The notes under the pieces were generated by a model. It had not been told where the DNA came from, did no database searches, and saw nothing but the letters and a program-made list of their open reading frames with translations. A stretch of 64,000 nt of DNA, from NCBI GenBank assembly GCA_000934385.1, contig KN880484.1, positions 1-64,000 on the forward strand, given 5' to 3'. Source of the DNA: Cylindrobasidium torrendii FP15055 ss-10 (Eukaryota > Basidiomycota > Agaricomycetes > Agaricales > Physalacriaceae). This document shows positions 12,001 to 26,454 of this stretch, one piece after another; position 1 is the first letter of the stretch, and each line of letters opens with the position of its first letter. A program made the position numbers and the translations under genes.

Positions 12001-12254
12001 ACCAGGCATCGCATGCCATTGATTCCTGTTACATCTGACTCGAAGCCTTGTCTGAGGTCTATGCGGAGGTGTTCGACGGCCTGTGTACGACGCCAGCGCG
12101 ATTGGATCTTGGTGGCCGCTTCTGCTTGCAGTTTCTGTTGTTGTCGTAGCTCGCGCTGTTGGCGAACTTGGTTTCGAAGCTGGCTTGGTGAAGCACCGGA
12201 GGATGATCCGCCTAGGTTAATCTTTCGTTTCTTCTCGTCGGAAAACAAGGACAT
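9053..12254 (-). CDS. HUL5: HECT E3 ubiquitin ligase, Hul5/UBE3C type
   Basis: Extends ubiquitin chains on proteasome-bound and misfolded proteins. The ATG at 12254 gives MSLFSDEKKRKINLGG, the Hul5/UBE3C opening, followed by a glutamine-rich helix and an IQ-like motif (AATKIQSRWRRTQAVEHLR). The long middle (about residues 130-600) is helical, with a variable acidic/polar segment (WGQDSDDEDITVRVV). The HECT domain begins around RRYEEENVDLGED and includes IPFAIPFDVRVSMFRAFV, FEDQWGQVEAGIDGGGVFKE, LGKAMYDGILVDVAFAPFFL and LIGGVDSLVDFGDLRANTNY. The catalytic cysteine is in LPTSSTCVNLLK (codon 9200-9202). The C-terminus AIMAGAGFDLS matches the usual hydrophobic tail. It has several short introns and looks intact. 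Confidence 0.94.
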
Positions 12255-12522
12255 GGTCGGTGGAAGGAGGCAGACTTACAGCGGACGCGTGGGCCTTGCT
12301 TGCTGATTGATCGAAACGCGTCATCGCCGCCGACATGAATTGAGCTCGACCAGCACGTGAAGCACATCATTGAACTGGAGAGGTTGAAGGATATTGGTAG
12401 TGACTGGAGAGTCAATGGAAATGGAAGATTTCATCAAGGATTATAAGGTCAAAGGGCACCACAGAACTGATAATGTATCCCTGGCAGCGTACATAAGTAA
12501 GAGGTGGATGAATACAGTTTGC

Positions 12523-13533
<1,011 letters not shown>

Positions 13534-13693
13534 GATAAGAGCAGATGGAAGAGAGGTGAAGTTGTCGAGTGACGCGAGTGGTGAAAGCCGCGAAGCTGGC
13601 CACCGCTGACCACGCACCCGCACGTGAGAGCGGCATCTTCGATCACAACCCTTGCCCCCCACATCCCCACCACGACAGGCATGTCAATCTAAA
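13534..13693. promoter_or_regulatory. Short bidirectional promoter, E2 / APN2
   Basis: 160 bp separate the two divergent start codons, so both core promoters must lie here. No TATA box is visible. Confidence 0.5.
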
Positions 13694-15522
13694 ATGCGCA
13701 TTTTGACGTGGAATATCGTGCGTACAAACTGAGTCCACTTCGTACAGCTACTCACACTACTCTCAGAATGGCATACGCACAATACCTCAGTACCATCCGT
13801 ACGCGACAAAGTCTATGCGAAGCCAGTGACGCGCTCATATTCGCAGTTGGAATGGATTCAAGACCCAACAGGCTCGGCTAGACCATTTGAACGCAGACAT
13901 TGTTTGCTTCCAAGGTTGCTGTCCTTTCGTCTCACCCCGCAATGGCCAACCGAACCCCACACAGAGATGAAGTCCTCGCGTAAAGCACTCACAAAGGACA
14001 TTGCAGCTCCAGAAACATACGACGCATTTATCAGCCTTCCACTCAAGAAGTCTGGATACTCTGGCGTCGCTACTTATACGCGCCGTGTGCCATGCAAAGC
14101 TGAAGAAGGGCTCACCGGCCTGCTCGACACCAAGCCCCCACTCACGGCGACAGAGCGCGTTTCCTCCCACTACCCAAAGGATATTCCAGACCTCGCAAAC
14201 TTGGACAGCGAGGGCCGCGCAGTGACACTGGACTTTGGCGCGTTCGTCCTCATCAATGTCTACGCGCCTAACGATGGTACTGAAACCGAGGACCGTATCC
14301 AGTTCAAGATTGACTATCAAAAGTTGCTTTCCGAGCGTGTACGACAACTCGTAGAAGTCGAGAAACGAGAAGTCATCGTTCTGGGCGATCTCAACGCGTG
14401 CGCGGCGCTCATAGACCATTGTGAAGGCCCCATTATGGCGAAGAAGCTCGGGCTCGATCCCAACAGCCCCGACGCTGAATCCGCATTCTGGGCAGAGAAG
14501 GAATGTCGGGGATGGTTACATAACTGGCTTGTTGATGCTGGTGGACCGTTTGTGGACGTCGTCCGTCAACTACATCCCGACCGCAAAGGCATGTTCACTT
14601 GCTGGAATACAAAGATCTCGGCCAGGGAATCGAATTACGGCACTCGGATCGACTACATCCTCGTCACCCCCGGGCTTATGCCATTCGTAAGGGGCGCAGA
14701 CATCCAGGCAGATGTCAAGGGAAGCGACCACTGTCCAGTATACCTCGACCTGGATGATGCTGTGATGGAAGGACATGCGACAGTAGAGTCTGCGCCGAGG
14801 TTGTGTGCCAAGTACTGGGACGAATACAAGCAAAAGAGTTTGGGTGACTTCTTTGGGAAGAAAGACGCGAAGCCAGCGCCGCCGAAGACTCCTTCGCAGA
14901 CGCAAACCCCATCCACGTCGCAGTTGTCTTCTTCGTCGCAGCCTCTCAAACCCTCAACCTCTTTGGGTTCCCTGACCACAAGCGCCAAGCGGAAGCGTGC
15001 TGAGCCTGTTCCCGCTTCGACCAAGAAAGCTAAGAAAGGGACAATTGCATCGTTTTTCACTAGTAACGTACCTCCTTTGGTTGCGGAGCCCGAGACAGAG
15101 GACGAGGATTACAAACTCGCCCTCGCACTATCTCAGCAGCCTCCATCTCCTTCACCAGCGGAAAAGAGGTCACCGTCTGCGAGTCGCACGAAAGAAAAGG
15201 CGCAATGGAACACGCTGCTAGCTCGCATTCCGCCGCCGCGATGTACGGTGCACGACGAGCCCGCAAGGGAGCTCACGACGAAACAAGGAACGAATAAGGG
15301 AAAGATGTTTTGGATATGCTCTAGGTGTGTGTGCATCCGCATCCTCGTATTATTTCTTCAACCAACCTGGACAGACCTGTGGGCCCGGGATACGACCGCG
15401 GCCGCGAGGAGCGACGGCGAGAGGATGTCAATCCGGAATATAGATGCGACTTTTTCAAGTGGTCGAACGATGTGCGAAGGGAGGCTATGGCTAAGCGGGA
15501 GTCGGGAGATGTAGAATCGTAA
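13694..15522 (+). CDS. APN2: AP endonuclease 2 (ExoIII-type) with zf-GRF and PIP boxes
   Basis: Cuts abasic sites and trims blocked 3' ends in nuclear base-excision repair. Exons 13694-13717, 13767-13798, 13847-13914, 13965-15324 and 15375-15522 join in frame to 543 residues. The protein starts MRILTWNINGIRTIPQYHPW, with the catalytic Asn, then ADIVCFQEMKSSR (metal-binding Glu). VLINVYAPNDG, VIVLGDLNAC (Asp/Asn pair), RIDYILVTPGL and GSDHCPVYLDL (final Asp/His) complete the exonuclease-endonuclease-phosphatase fold. Behind it are a consensus PCNA-binding box QKSLGDFF, a second FF-containing candidate GTIASFF, and a zf-GRF domain (PPPRCTVHDEPARELTTKQG, KGKMFWICSR, YRCDFFKWSND). An intron splits the GRF module. 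The presence of both PIP boxes and GRF identifies Apn2 rather than Ape1. Confidence 0.95.
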
Positions 15523-15900
15523 CCTCTTACTACTTACATGAGTAAACTTGATCCATGAATTTGCACAGGTGGCACTCTGGAAATTCCGCAAAAAGTAACA
15601 ATGCGCCTGAAATGCACTGGGCCCAGTGGCCGCTGGTTCACCATGACCTGAAAGTGGAGGCTGTACTGCCGTAAATTCATTCATCCTGTTCTTATGATTC
15701 TTTGGAATTGTTTCCTGCTACCTTGCATTTCTTCACTTAAAATTGCGCACGTCATCTGATGTCATCCAATGAGCATGAACCGTGGGAAAGTCTACTCGGT
15801 TCTCGGACGGCGATCGACTTTAAGCTTCACCGAGCCTATCTGCCCGCCCAAGGTCCGGAAAGCTGCGTGTCAACTTTCTGTTTCTTCCCCTCACTAGTCG
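15523..15900. other. Intergenic, nothing recognised
   Basis: Between the APN2 stop and the start of the DUF6534-like gene; presumably terminator plus promoter. No clear element seen. Confidence 0.4.
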
Positions 15901-17743
15901 ATGGATATACCAGTCGCTCCAGGCGGCAGCCCCGCCGAGATTGCGTGCGTGTTATCGTCACGACCGTCATGATGTTGGTCTCGCTCACCGTCTCGTAGAC
16001 ATGGGCCTATGCTCATTGGTCTTTTCTTCACTGCACTGCTGCAGGGCGGCCTCGTCTTACAGTGCTACCACTACTACATGAACTATAGAGAGTGCGCGCT
16101 GAACTTACCTTCTTGTCTTTTTTGTTCTAACACGCCGTGGAAAGGGACAAGCTATTCATAAAATTATACGTACGTGGACACCGACACTTTCGGCTCGCAA
16201 TAACGAACGTTCGAATTTTTTGCGCCAGGTTTTGGTCATTTTCGTGCTCAACGCCGTCAACACCAGCTTCGACTTCGCGTATCTGTACGAAAGCCTCATC
16301 ACGCATTACGGTAGCTATCTGCCTACATTCCTTGTCCATGACTTGGTGCTGCTAGCTCATGACTACCACAAGGCGATATATCATTCTTGACCTACACGAG
16401 ATGGAGTATGTCCGCTTCATCTTCTGGGTCCGACTCAAATGGAACTGATTTTCGTTTTTACAGCGTTCAATGCAGGTGCAGTGACTATGCTATTTCGCTT
16501 GAGGTCCGTCTAAACTCTTTTCGACAGCGCCTATCACCACAGTAGGTTAAGATCGCGCCTTTGGATTTCATTGTTCCTAATGTCAATGTTCCCTTTTAGG
16601 GCTTGATTGCGGCGCTCGTTCAACTATTCTTTGCATATCGCATCCATGTCCTCGCTCGAAATATTTGGGCCACTTCCTCAGTCGTCATCCTTGCATTGGC
16701 TGGCTTTGGTATGTTTGCATGGCCAAGGCGGTCTGCTCTGCCATGATGACTGACTGTCGAGCAGTGGGCTCGATCATAACATCTATCGAATGCGGGATTC
16801 ATACAAAATTCATCGAATTCAAGTCATTTCAGGTGGGAATCATATTCAAGCTTCACGTAGTATTCTCGTACTCATCCTGACTGAATAGAACGTCGTGATA
16901 CTCTGGCTCGTCGCAGGGTGCGCCTGTGATGTTCTCATCACTGTGATATTGGTCCTGTATTTGTGCGTTGCTCGCTCATCATGTTCGCCCTGAAATTGCT
17001 AAAACGAACTTCCTGTGTAGGGTACGCTGAACACCTCCCATCGGTCTAGGTACGAACTTCAACGCTTCTCTCTTTTTTAGAAACAGAGGAAGACCGGTTT
17101 CAAGAATACCGACGATATCGTGGATAGGGTCGTGCGAAGTACATTGTTGTTTATTCTCTCCGGCCCGGGCCCATGTTAATGCTCAGTATCTCCAGTGACC
17201 ATCGAGACTGGGATGATAACCTCTGTATGTGCGATTGTCGATCTCGTTACATTTCTCTCTCTGGTAAGTCAACTCTGAATCAACCTCCTCTCAACAATCT
17301 GAGCACGCTAACATTGCTTTGTAGAGATCCGGCCTGTAAGTACAGCCGAGCCATCGATAGAGCATGACCTCTAACCATGAGCTAGCCACCTGATGTTCAA
17401 CTTCCCACTCGCAAAGCTGTATACAGTCACTTTGATGACCAGCCTAGCCTCAAGACCGGTTTCTCAAACAACGGTGCATCCCTCAATATCGATGTCGTCA
17501 AATCATCTACAAATCGGCGTCGCAAGCGCGAGGCACCACCAGAATAAGGTGAGCATTTTTGTCGTTGCCGGTCCGTTGTTCTCTAACTATCTATCGTAGC
17601 TGGAAATCAAGATGTCGGAAGACGCACTCAACGCACGTGATTGTACGAGATGCGCGCGGAGAGTGTCGATGTCAAGCGATAATATAACTTGCTGCTGTAC
17701 TGAAGAGGGACGTCACCGTACCTCGAAGGCCTCGGCTGCTTAG
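15901..17743 (+). CDS. Seven-helix membrane protein, DUF6534-like
   Basis: A member of a large Agaricomycete family of unknown function with about seven transmembrane helices. The start MDIPVAPGGSPAEIAHGPML (across an intron) leads into LIGLFFTALLQGGLVLQCYH (TM1). Then come EDKLFIKLYVLVIFVLNAVN, FDFAYLYESLITHYG, GLIAALVQLFFAYRIHVLAR, VILWLVAGCACDVLITVILV, KQRKTGFKNTDDIVDRVVR, TIETGMITSVCAIVDLVTFL and HLMFNFPLAKLYTVTLMTSL, in the family's usual order. It has at least ten short introns, several placed only approximately. Past MTSL the expected reading (KTGFSNNGASLNIDVV) is in another frame, so either the tail is atypical or a one-base frameshift is present near 17447. The stop at 17743 follows the unshifted frame and is tentative. 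Ligand and role are unknown. Confidence 0.75.
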
Positions 17744-18314
17744 AAGCAGGAGTCCGAAAGGTAGTTTGCCTGGGTCATTACATACATCCTCTTACAATCC
17801 TCTACTGCAGCACTACCATGGGGCTGTACCACTCGTATTCCACGGACTATCAAATGAATGCATACTCAACCAGGCTTCTCCGGCTCGAAGTCGCGATGCC
17901 CAAAGACTACAGGTGGTCCTTGTTTGGTCAACGCAGGACATGAGTATTGAATATGTCTATGGTATCGAAACTATATGTTCGCTCTTGTACTATAGCTGTA
18001 CAGTGTAATGTAGACTGTAGTTGGAACACAGGTGATCGAGTGGCGCGCGGGTAGTGCCGACAGTGCGTGCTTTACCCACATAGACCAAGAGAGGCTGGTA
18101 TTCGGGCATTCTCACCGATGGTAAATCCCAGGTAAATCCAAGCCCTTGCTGGATGGCATTTCCAGGGAAAGTATCGAAGCAGAATCAGTCATCCATTTAT
18201 GCCGCAATGCGGCAAAGACCGGAAGCGCTGAGTACTTAATAGGGCGCTTAATGATTACCTCAGCCGTCAGCCGAGCTTCCCAGACTCATACCTTCATCAC
18301 CAGGAGATATCAAG
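17744..18314. other. Intergenic region upstream of the first ubiquitin-like paralogue
   Basis: The last 75 bases (18241-18314) are closely matched at 19346-19419 before the second paralogue, so they are probably its promoter and leader. The rest shows no gene. Confidence 0.5.
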
Positions 18315-19055
18315 ATGGGACAAGGCCCTTCCGTTCCACAGAATAAGACTCCCCTTATCGTAAATTTCCAAGGAAAGACGGCCATTGTCGCTCGCCATCC
18401 TACTTATGACGTGCGTCACTATCTCTCGGATCCCTCATTTTCTGCTACAGCACTGCAATGCTCATTCCGGCCATAGGACACCTTGACCGCCATCAAGACG
18501 GTCAAGACGTTCAAGCCTGAACTATCCAACCGCGACATGTATTTGACCGCGCACCTCGAGTGCTACGGCGAAGAGGAGTTCGAGATAACAAACGACGCGT
18601 GGCTAAAAGTCATCGATTCAATTGATGTGCTCTACATACATATTGTAGGGTCGAACGAGGGTGCGCACACGTCTTCCAGACTCCCTCTCATTCCCAGTTG
18701 GGCACGAGGATCACAGCCACACCCTGCCACACAAATCCATCCAACTTTTGTTCACTTTGGAGATGTCTTCGACAATGCTAATACGATGCAGAAAGGCCAC
18801 CCGCGCCACCATACGAAGAAGTAACGCGAATGCACCATAAAGATTTGACCCTACCAGGATTGAATGGAGTAGAGGTTGTGTTAGCAAGTGGTAATACCTA
18901 AAGCGCTCGTTCAGTAGTGCAAATTTTCAAGGATGCCAGTAGTGCAACTGTATAAAACTGTGTACTGTATACATGTATCATTTTGTTGATTCGTAATTGA
19001 AGCTTGAAGCTTGATCGCGTTGTACAGTAACGGCACGGGTGAAATAATCGAGTGG
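18241..19055 (+). repeat. Tandem duplication unit, copy 1 (gene A with promoter and 3' flank)
   Basis: Copy 1 of a unit repeated about 1.1 kb downstream. The promoter block 18241-18317 matches 19346-19422, and the 3' block 19011-19054 matches 20141-20184 with a single difference. Confidence 0.8.
18315..18901 (+). CDS. Small N-myristoylation-motif, ubiquitin-like protein, paralogue A
   Basis: No named family recognised. Exons 18315-18410, 18477-18660 and 18792-18901 give 129 residues. The N-terminus MGQGPSVPQ fits the MGxxxS N-myristoylation pattern (Gly2, Ser6). The core runs PLIVNFQGKTAIVARHPTYD, a helix DTLTAIKTVKTF, then DMYLTAHLE, EEEFEITNDAWLKVIDSIDV and LYIHIVG. This order (two strands, helix, strand, strand, short helix, strand) is that of a beta-grasp/ubiquitin fold. 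There is no C-terminal Gly-Gly; instead a tail RPPAPPYEEV runs on for about 35 residues. It is one of three adjacent paralogues with identical intron positions. Likely role, by inference only: a membrane-tethered ubiquitin-like adaptor. Confidence 0.8.
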
Positions 19056-19345
19056 CACGGAACAAGTTCCTAAATATTTAAGTACCACTAGCAAGAAAGC
19101 CCGTGAATTACGGGCGCGCCTGTTTAAAAGTCTCCGCTAAAAGTGCCCTCAGTAACTCAGTAAGATGCTTCGGTTGTGCCAGGGTTGTGCCAGGCTGCCG
19201 CGACGGCTTCGCTTAGTACTGGAACTGCATGCAATTACACTCCATTTGAAATTTGCCATTGACTACCCTGCTAATCGCAAACGATGCGCCATCAGCCATC
19301 CATCCTACGATATCCGCAATTGAGAAATGGAAGCGCTTAATGAAC

Positions 19346-20184
19346 AGGGCGCTTAACAATTACCTCAGCGACCAGCCAACCTTCTCAGACTGATACCGTC
19401 ACTACTCAAAGATATCAAGATGGGACAAGGCCCCTCCGTTCCACAGAACAAAAATCCCCTCGTCGTGAACTTTCGAGGAAGAACGGCCGTTATCACCCGG
19501 CATGCTACGTATGATGTGGGTCGCTATCTTCCCTACCATTCTGCTCGGTCTAAAGTAGTTGATATGTTGCTGATTACGCCCACAGGAAACTTTGGCCGCC
19601 ATCAAGACGGTCAAGACGTTCAAGCCTGAACTCTCGAGCCGCGACGTCTATTTGACCGCATTCATCCAGCGCCTCGGCGATGAGGAGTTCGAAATCACAG
19701 ACGACGCGTGGCTGAAAGTCATCGATTCAATCGATGTGCTCTACATACACATTGTGGGGCCAAACGAAGGTGCGCACATGTCTTCCAAGCCCCCTCAGCT
19801 CCGAGTTGCCATCCCAAACCACTATCCCAAGATGGCACAGTGCAACCTCTTTGTTCAGTTAGAAGATGGCTTCAATGAATGCTAACGTGTTGCAGAAAGG
19901 CCACCAGCACCGCCGTACGAAGAAGTAAAGCGTATACAACCCAAGAATCTTAGTCGACCGAGGACTCTTGCCATAGAACCCCGCCGGGATTGATTGGGCT
20001 GGATGAAGTTGTGCTGGTCAATCGTCGGTGGTACTTGCTCCGAGTTGTGAAATTTCCTGTATGCCACAACCCCAGTTGTGTTGAATTGTGTACAACTCCT
20101 CCTCAAATGTAGCATTTTGTTGATTCTGAGTGGTTGGATCTTGATCGCGTAGTACAGTAACGGCACGGGTGAAATAATCGAGTG
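19346..20184 (+). repeat. Tandem duplication unit, copy 2 (gene B with promoter and 3' flank)
   Basis: Second copy of the unit described for 18241-19055. Both non-coding flanks are conserved as well as the exons, which indicates duplication of a whole transcription unit. Start codons A and B are 1,105 bp apart. Confidence 0.8.
19420..19993 (+). CDS. Small N-myristoylation-motif, ubiquitin-like protein, paralogue B
   Basis: The closest relative of paralogue A. Exons 19420-19515, 19586-19769 and 19896-19993 give 125 residues; exons 1 and 2 have exactly the lengths of A's (96 and 184 nt). It shares MGQGPSVPQNK, PLVVNFRGRTAVITRHATYD, LAAIKTVKTFKPELSSRD, EEFEITDDAWLKVIDSIDV, LYIHIVG and the RPPAPPYEEVKR tail. 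Most differences from A are conservative in the core and free in the last 25 residues, so selection appears to act on the fold. Choosing the acceptor at 19895 keeps the tail homologous to A; the alternative frame ends early at a TAA. Function unknown. Confidence 0.8.
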
Positions 20185-20731
20185 AGTGGCACATTCGCTC
20201 GCGAACCAGCGAGTGAGGTCTGCTCTGGGTCTGCTATGAATTTTACTTGATAGACATGTGCAGGCTTCCTGAATGCCCTCATTTTCGAAGCTCCCAACTG
20301 GCAAGCATATCTAAGGGTGTAAGTGTAAGTGTATTAGAGTACAAGCCTCCCTGAGAGGCGACTGGGCCTTTCGACATAAGTCGTTCTTTGCTGCTACCTG
20401 GCTATACACGGGCGCACAATTGTGCGACCGTATGACCTTCGACTGTGTAATACACGACGGAGCCCCTCCGAAATCACTGAAGATGTATGGACGTTCGCGA
20501 TTGGGCAGTGGCTTGACCTATGATGCTGCGCAGACCTTCAAACAGGACACTTTACACCAAGCGAATTTGAACGCAGATGTCTACGGCATTCACAGCCCGT
20601 CTTGTTCAAATCTCGAACCCATGGTTATGCTGCGCATCCTCATCAGTCTACCTGGCATATGCATAAAAGCTAGTGTCTGACGCTTGGACGTGTAGTACTA
20701 TCTGTACCGTCAAAGCACTCCCTCCGCCACA
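19994..20731. other. Intergenic between paralogues B and C
   Basis: Contains the duplicated 3' block up to 20184. A CATAAAAG element at 20662-20669, about 60 bp before the paralogue C start, could be its TATA box. No further gene seen. Confidence 0.4.
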
Positions 20732-21246
20732 ATGGGTCAAATCATATCTGCCAACAAGAGCCCGCTCGTCGTCAACTTCGAGGGAAAGTCCGCCTTGATA
20801 CAGCGTCATGTCAAGTTTGAGGTTCGAATTTGCGCTGTGCGGACTCTTATCCGTCTTGACGAATTTTTCAGGATGCCATCGCCGCTGTGCACTCCGCGAA
20901 GACATTCGAGCTGCTCGAGCGCGAGTTTTACTTCACTGCGCATCTGCCGCGGGTCGGCGACGAGGAGCTCGAGATAACTGAAGACGTCTGGGCCAAGGTT
21001 ATCGAGCGTCTTGACAGTGTCACTATCCGTGTGCTGAGCGACGAAGTCATTGGTGCGCTTTCATGATACCTGAGCCTACGACGCGGGACTGAAATGCCAA
21101 GATAAGCTAGGAGGATCGCAGTGTCGTCTATTCCTTCATACGAGACCGCCACCGAGGGAAGCCCCAGGGTTGGGCAGCTGGTTCAGCTCGAGCCTGCGGG
21201 AGATAACCAATCTGGCCTTGATCAACTTGGGGATCAGAAGAACTGA
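20732..21246 (+). CDS. Small N-myristoylation-motif, ubiquitin-like protein, paralogue C
   Basis: The divergent third member of the array. Exons 20732-20821, 20872-21052 and 21122-21246 give 131 residues. Introns sit at the same two positions and phases as in A and B. The N-terminus MGQIISANK differs in sequence yet keeps Gly2 and Ser6, so the myristoylation pattern is conserved while the spacer is not. The core keeps SPLVVNFEGKSALIQRH, an alpha helix (DAIAAVHSAKTFE), REFYFTAHLPRVGDEELEI, EDVWAKVIERLDSVTIRVL. The tail [16 protein letters not shown] replaces the PPAPPY segment of A and B. It is probably an older duplicate. Function unknown. Confidence 0.78.
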
Positions 21247-21427
21247 CAGGCTGTTTATTCAGTTGCCTGACGAGGAGCGAGATATTGACATTGGAAGAAA
21301 TGTGGTTAGGCATGTCGCAGGCGAACACGAAGATGGCATAGAGAACCTGTAGTACTTACAAGCAAGGAAAGCATAACATAATTGCGACAATGAGAAAGAG
21401 GAAGACGTATTATTAGGCATTGTTGCT

Positions 21428-22680
21428 CTACTTCTTGACCGGTTTGCCCTTCCCACCCTTCTTGCCACCAGCGAATGTCTTCTTGCCCTCAAAGCCAGGG
21501 CGTGACTTACCGCTGCCACCGCCTTTGCGACGCTCGTTGCGGCTTGCGATATTGTCCGTGCGTTTCTTCTGTTTCGCGGCCATGTCATATTGAATCTTCT
21601 CCTTGCGCTCGTTCCATGCCTTGGCGCTCTTCGTCTTCTCCTTCTCCTTGCGTTTAACGGCCTTTTTCAGGCGGCCCTCATCGTCGCGTAGTTTAACACC
21701 ATCTAGACGGGCCTCCGCCTTGGCAATGCGGTCCCTCTCCTCGATAGATTGGCGTTTGTCGGCAGGAAGGGCCGCAAGACGTTCTTTGCGTGCTGTGAGT
21801 TGTGCCAATGCTTGTGTAGGATCTGTAGATGTCTTGTGACGGTCCCCAGCACTTGTTTTGGATCCACCGGCGGGTGCAGAGAAAGTAACAGAGGCGTATT
21901 TCGATGATGCAGGTATCTCGGGCACAAGTAGTTGCGTCTGTAATTTTTATAGAAGATGAAAACGAGCCTGGCACATGGACATACCTTGGTGATATTCCCC
22001 TGCTTTTTCTTCTCCTCGTTGGTAGCTGGTTTCTTCTTCTTCTCCCGTGCCTCCTGCTCGCGTTTGATGCGCTCCCTGGTCTCCTTCCTCCTACGCTCAC
22101 GCATCGCTGCACGTTGTAAGCGACGTTCCTCCAGCAAGTCGTCCTTTCCTAACGGTCCCTTTCCACCACCACGGCGAAGTTCAACCATGCGTGAGTGTAG
22201 CTTTTCCCGAAGGGCGGCCACCCCACCTGACGCGACCATGGGCACTAGTGGTTTGTCTTCTCCTTCGTCCATGGCATCATCCTCGTCATCGTCCATGTCA
22301 ACAGCAACATCCATTTCATCATCATTGTCGTCGTCGCTGTCCGAGTCGTCAAGTTTGTGCTTGGAAGACGAGGCGGCTCGTTGCAAGTCGAGAACACTCT
22401 TGTTGTTTTTCTCGGGGTCAAACTTACCAACGTGTGGTTAGCTCGAGCAAGTTGGGGATCGATTCGACAAACACACCTTGTCCTTCTTGGCCTCTCGTTT
22501 AGCCTTTTTGACCAGTTCTTTTTTGTGCTCCTTCTCCTTCTTGGTGTGTTTTTGGTATTTGGACGCGATCTCGTCTGCGTCTGGCGCAATATAGTATTTC
22601 GCGGGGATTAAGCGTAAAAGGGACTCGAAAGTATCGTTATGGCGGACCAGAGACGCCTCAAGGTCGGCGGTGGAGGTCAT
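21428..22680 (-). CDS. RRP14: Ribosomal RNA processing protein Rrp14/SURF6
   Basis: Nucleolar factor for early 60S and 40S assembly. The ATG at 22680 gives MTSTADLEASLVRHNDTFES and LLRLIPAKYYIAPDADEIAS, then a lysine-rich stretch. A very acidic segment (DDSDSDDDNDDEMDVAVDMD...) precedes the conserved SURF6 N-block LREKLHSRMVELRRG. After the helix ERRLQRAAMRERRRKETRER the C-terminal SURF6 domain appears: ALAQLTARKERLAALPADKR, EARLDGVKLRDDEGRLKKAV, AKAWNERKEKIQYDMAAKQK and RTDNIASRNERRKGG. It ends in a K/G-rich tail (GGKKGGKGKPVKK). Two introns, near 22425-22475 and 21935-21985. About 385 residues, full length. Confidence 0.93.
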
Positions 22681-23258
22681 GGTCGCAAGCAAGTCGAAAA
22701 CAGAAATTTACGATCGTGGCTGTGCCACGATTGCCAAATGAAATGGCCGAGCTTGAGCTCACTGAGTCACTCTTTCAACTGGCTGCACACACGCGGGAAA
22801 CGAGTATCTGGAGACCTGTTAAATTACTGTCTGCCCTGCGCTAAGCTTGGCCTTGAGAGTTCAAATACGCTATCAGAGGTACACAACCCATTCAAACGTA
22901 ATTTTGGTTCCTCCCTCCCGCGGATCCATCTCGGTGCTACGTACCAGGAATGCACTCGTCGTCGACGTTGAAGACTCGAATAGGTACCTTCCGCCTTCCT
23001 AATCCAATGCCACGCTCTCGCATTATTTCTCCGCGAGGCAACATTAGTATGTCACAAGATGCACCATCCGAACTCAAACCGTCGTCGCAGCGCATGAGAA
23101 ATGCTGCCATTATTATTGGGCCTGTGACTGACAATACAATGCCCCAAGTTCCTCGCAACGCGCGTGGTATGCAAGCATCTTTCCATCGGGTATTCTTCGC
23201 AATGGCTTTAGGTATTTAGGCAACTTGGGATTGCATAGGTTTCGCGCAGTATTCCCCC
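22681..23258. promoter_or_regulatory. Divergent region between RRP14 and cellobiose dehydrogenase
   Basis: Carries both promoters. A plus-strand frame at 22950-23219 has no homology cue. No TATA or known regulatory motif assigned. Confidence 0.4.
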
Positions 23259-26130
<2,872 letters not shown>

Positions 26131-26454
26131 TGGGAGTATATATCATTTGAGGGTATCGGAGCATGGATATCTATACCTATATTATATGCCTCAACATCCA
26201 ATTGCATCGCGAGCATAGGAAAGAACGTACAGTTTACTCCAGAGCATCAGATCAAGGTGAAGGATACGCTGGTATATTTTACACCATTATCATCATTCAA
26301 GAACATCGAGTTACAAATGAAAACAAGTACAAGCGCGAAGACAACAACATGTCTGGTATAATGGGTTACAGCATATGCAAGCAAAGACTCTCAGAAGAAG
26401 ATTGAATTGGTTGCGCCTTTAGCAGAACATTCGACCTATATGCAATTATCAGTA
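26131..26454. other. Convergent 3' region, CDH / SET
   Basis: 324 bp between two facing stop codons; AT-rich, consistent with two terminators. No gene. Confidence 0.4.

Noticed and set aside
14570..15266. Minus-strand open frames overlapping APN2
   Set aside because: Shadows of the APN2 exon; the sense frame carries all catalytic, PIP and GRF motifs.
22950..23219. 89-codon plus-strand frame before cellobiose dehydrogenase
   Set aside because: Not continuous with the CDH signal peptide, which starts cleanly at 23259; no domain.
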